Of a stretch of DNA of 6,463 nt, positions 6,131-6,463 are shown piece after piece. The notes below the pieces were generated by a model, which was given only the letters and a program-made list of their open reading frames with translations, did no database searches and was not told the origin of the DNA. This DNA comes from Actinomycetes bacterium (lineage in GTDB: Bacteria; Actinomycetota; Actinomycetes; Actinomycetales; Cellulomonadaceae). Within the stretch, counting starts at the first letter, position 1. Every line of letters begins with the position of its first letter. The position numbers were made by a program, and so were the translations under genes. The DNA is taken from NCBI GenBank assembly GCA_023390875.1, contig JAEWCA010000172.1:1-6463 (forward strand), written 5' to 3'.

Positions 6131-6136
6131 ACCCTA
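6131..6136 (-). promoter_or_regulatory. Candidate -10 box (TAGGGT) of dut, leaderless type
   Basis: Minus-strand TAGGGT fits TANNNT and ends exactly 8 nt before the dut GTG. Only 39 bp separate dut from the divergent DUF3093 start, so its upstream promoter elements must overlap those of the other gene. No -35 box or ribosome binding site is visible. Confidence 0.5.
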
Positions 6137-6149
6137 CCGGGACGGGTGG

Positions 6150-6155
6150 GATGCT
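6150..6155 (+). promoter_or_regulatory. Weak -10-like site (GATGCT) before the DUF3093 gene
   Basis: GATGCT matches the A at position 2 and T at position 6 of the -10 consensus and ends 6 nt before the ATG at 6162. No Shine-Dalgarno sequence precedes that ATG, so a leaderless start is possible, but the match is poor. Confidence 0.25.
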
Positions 6156-6161
6156 GGGGCC

Positions 6162-6463
6162 ATGCCCGACGTGCCCGACGGACTTCCCGCGCCCTCGACC
6201 GGACCCGCAACCGGACCGGCCACGCCGGCCGCGCACTCCGAGCGTCTGTGGCCCGGTGCGCTCGCCTGGGCGCTCCTCGTCGTCCTGGCCGTGATGGTGG
6301 GCATCGCGCTCACGCCCGTCGACCCGCGGGCGGGTGCGGGCGCCGTGGTCCTCACGCTCGCCGTGGGGGCGGTCGTGCTGCTGCGCACATCGCCCGTGGT
6401 CGAGGTCGCGGGCGCCGAGCTGCGCGCGGGGTCGGCCCGGATCCCGCTCGCCGTGCTCGGCGA
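6162..6463 (+). CDS. DUF3093 family membrane protein, N-terminal part (cut by window edge)
   Basis: The first 100 codons of an open reading frame that runs off the right end. A Pro/Ala/Gly-rich N-terminus ([19 protein letters not shown]) is followed by [14 protein letters not shown], which begins a first hydrophobic segment at about 34-51. A short loop ([10 protein letters not shown]) leads to a second segment at about 61-75. The following block, [20 protein letters not shown], matches the DUF3093 pattern as I know it. So this is a small protein with two membrane helices and a C-terminal soluble part; its function is unknown. The ATG start at 6162 is the first in frame after the dut promoter. 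It diverges from dut with a 39-bp gap, as Rv2698 does from dut in M. tuberculosis. Confidence 0.78.
   Translation, partial: MPDVPDGLPAPSTGPATGPATPAAHSERLWPGALAWALLVVLAVMVGIALTPVDPRAGAGAVVLTLAVGAVVLLRTSPVVEVAGAELRAGSARIPLAVLG

Noticed and set aside
5149..6210. 353-codon minus-strand frame spanning dut and the start of DUF3710
   Set aside because: It is Arg-rich shadow sequence running through the intergenic palindrome. The dut and DUF3710 frames have all the family motifs.

Overview
The window is very GC-rich DNA in which GTG starts are common, genes are tightly packed and third codon positions are almost all G or C. This is typical of a high-GC actinobacterium. The protein style resembles Cellulomonas and relatives, but the genus is my impression and not a demonstrated fact. 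No mobile element, rRNA, tRNA or CRISPR is visible. The block looks like conserved core chromosome: from memory, the order matches the Mycobacterium tuberculosis segment Rv2689c to Rv2698, apart from Rv2695.

Layout. (1) A left-pointing pair: the 5' part of a TrmA/RlmD-type RNA methyltransferase gene, cut by the window edge, lies directly downstream of and overlaps a 667-residue KimA-like APC-superfamily potassium permease. (2) A 122-bp divergent promoter region. (3) A right-pointing pair of half-size TrkA/RCK proteins (ceoB/ceoC type) that overlap by 4 nt. (4) Converging on them, a left-pointing cluster read in the order dut, DUF3710, OB-fold protein, DUF3159 membrane protein. Its last three genes are linked by 4- and 8-nt overlaps, and the cluster ends inside the second trkA gene (68-bp antisense overlap). 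(5) Divergent from dut, the start of a DUF3093 membrane protein that runs off the right edge.

Function. The left half looks like a potassium homeostasis module: a proton-coupled K+ importer of the KimA type faces two NAD(H)-binding RCK regulators, with no TrkH/KtrB channel subunit in the window. The right half combines dUTP hydrolysis (dut) with three actinobacterial proteins of unknown function.

The most distinctive regulatory signal is that three genes (permease, first trkA, dut) each have a TANNNT -10-like hexamer exactly 8 nt before a GTG start and no Shine-Dalgarno sequence, as expected for leaderless mRNAs. DUF3710 is the opposite case: a strong Shine-Dalgarno sequence preceded by a perfect 20-bp palindrome. 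No wholly new system is evident. The best leads are the KimA-RCK pairing, the palindrome, the loss of Fe-S ligands in the methyltransferase, and the antisense gene ends.
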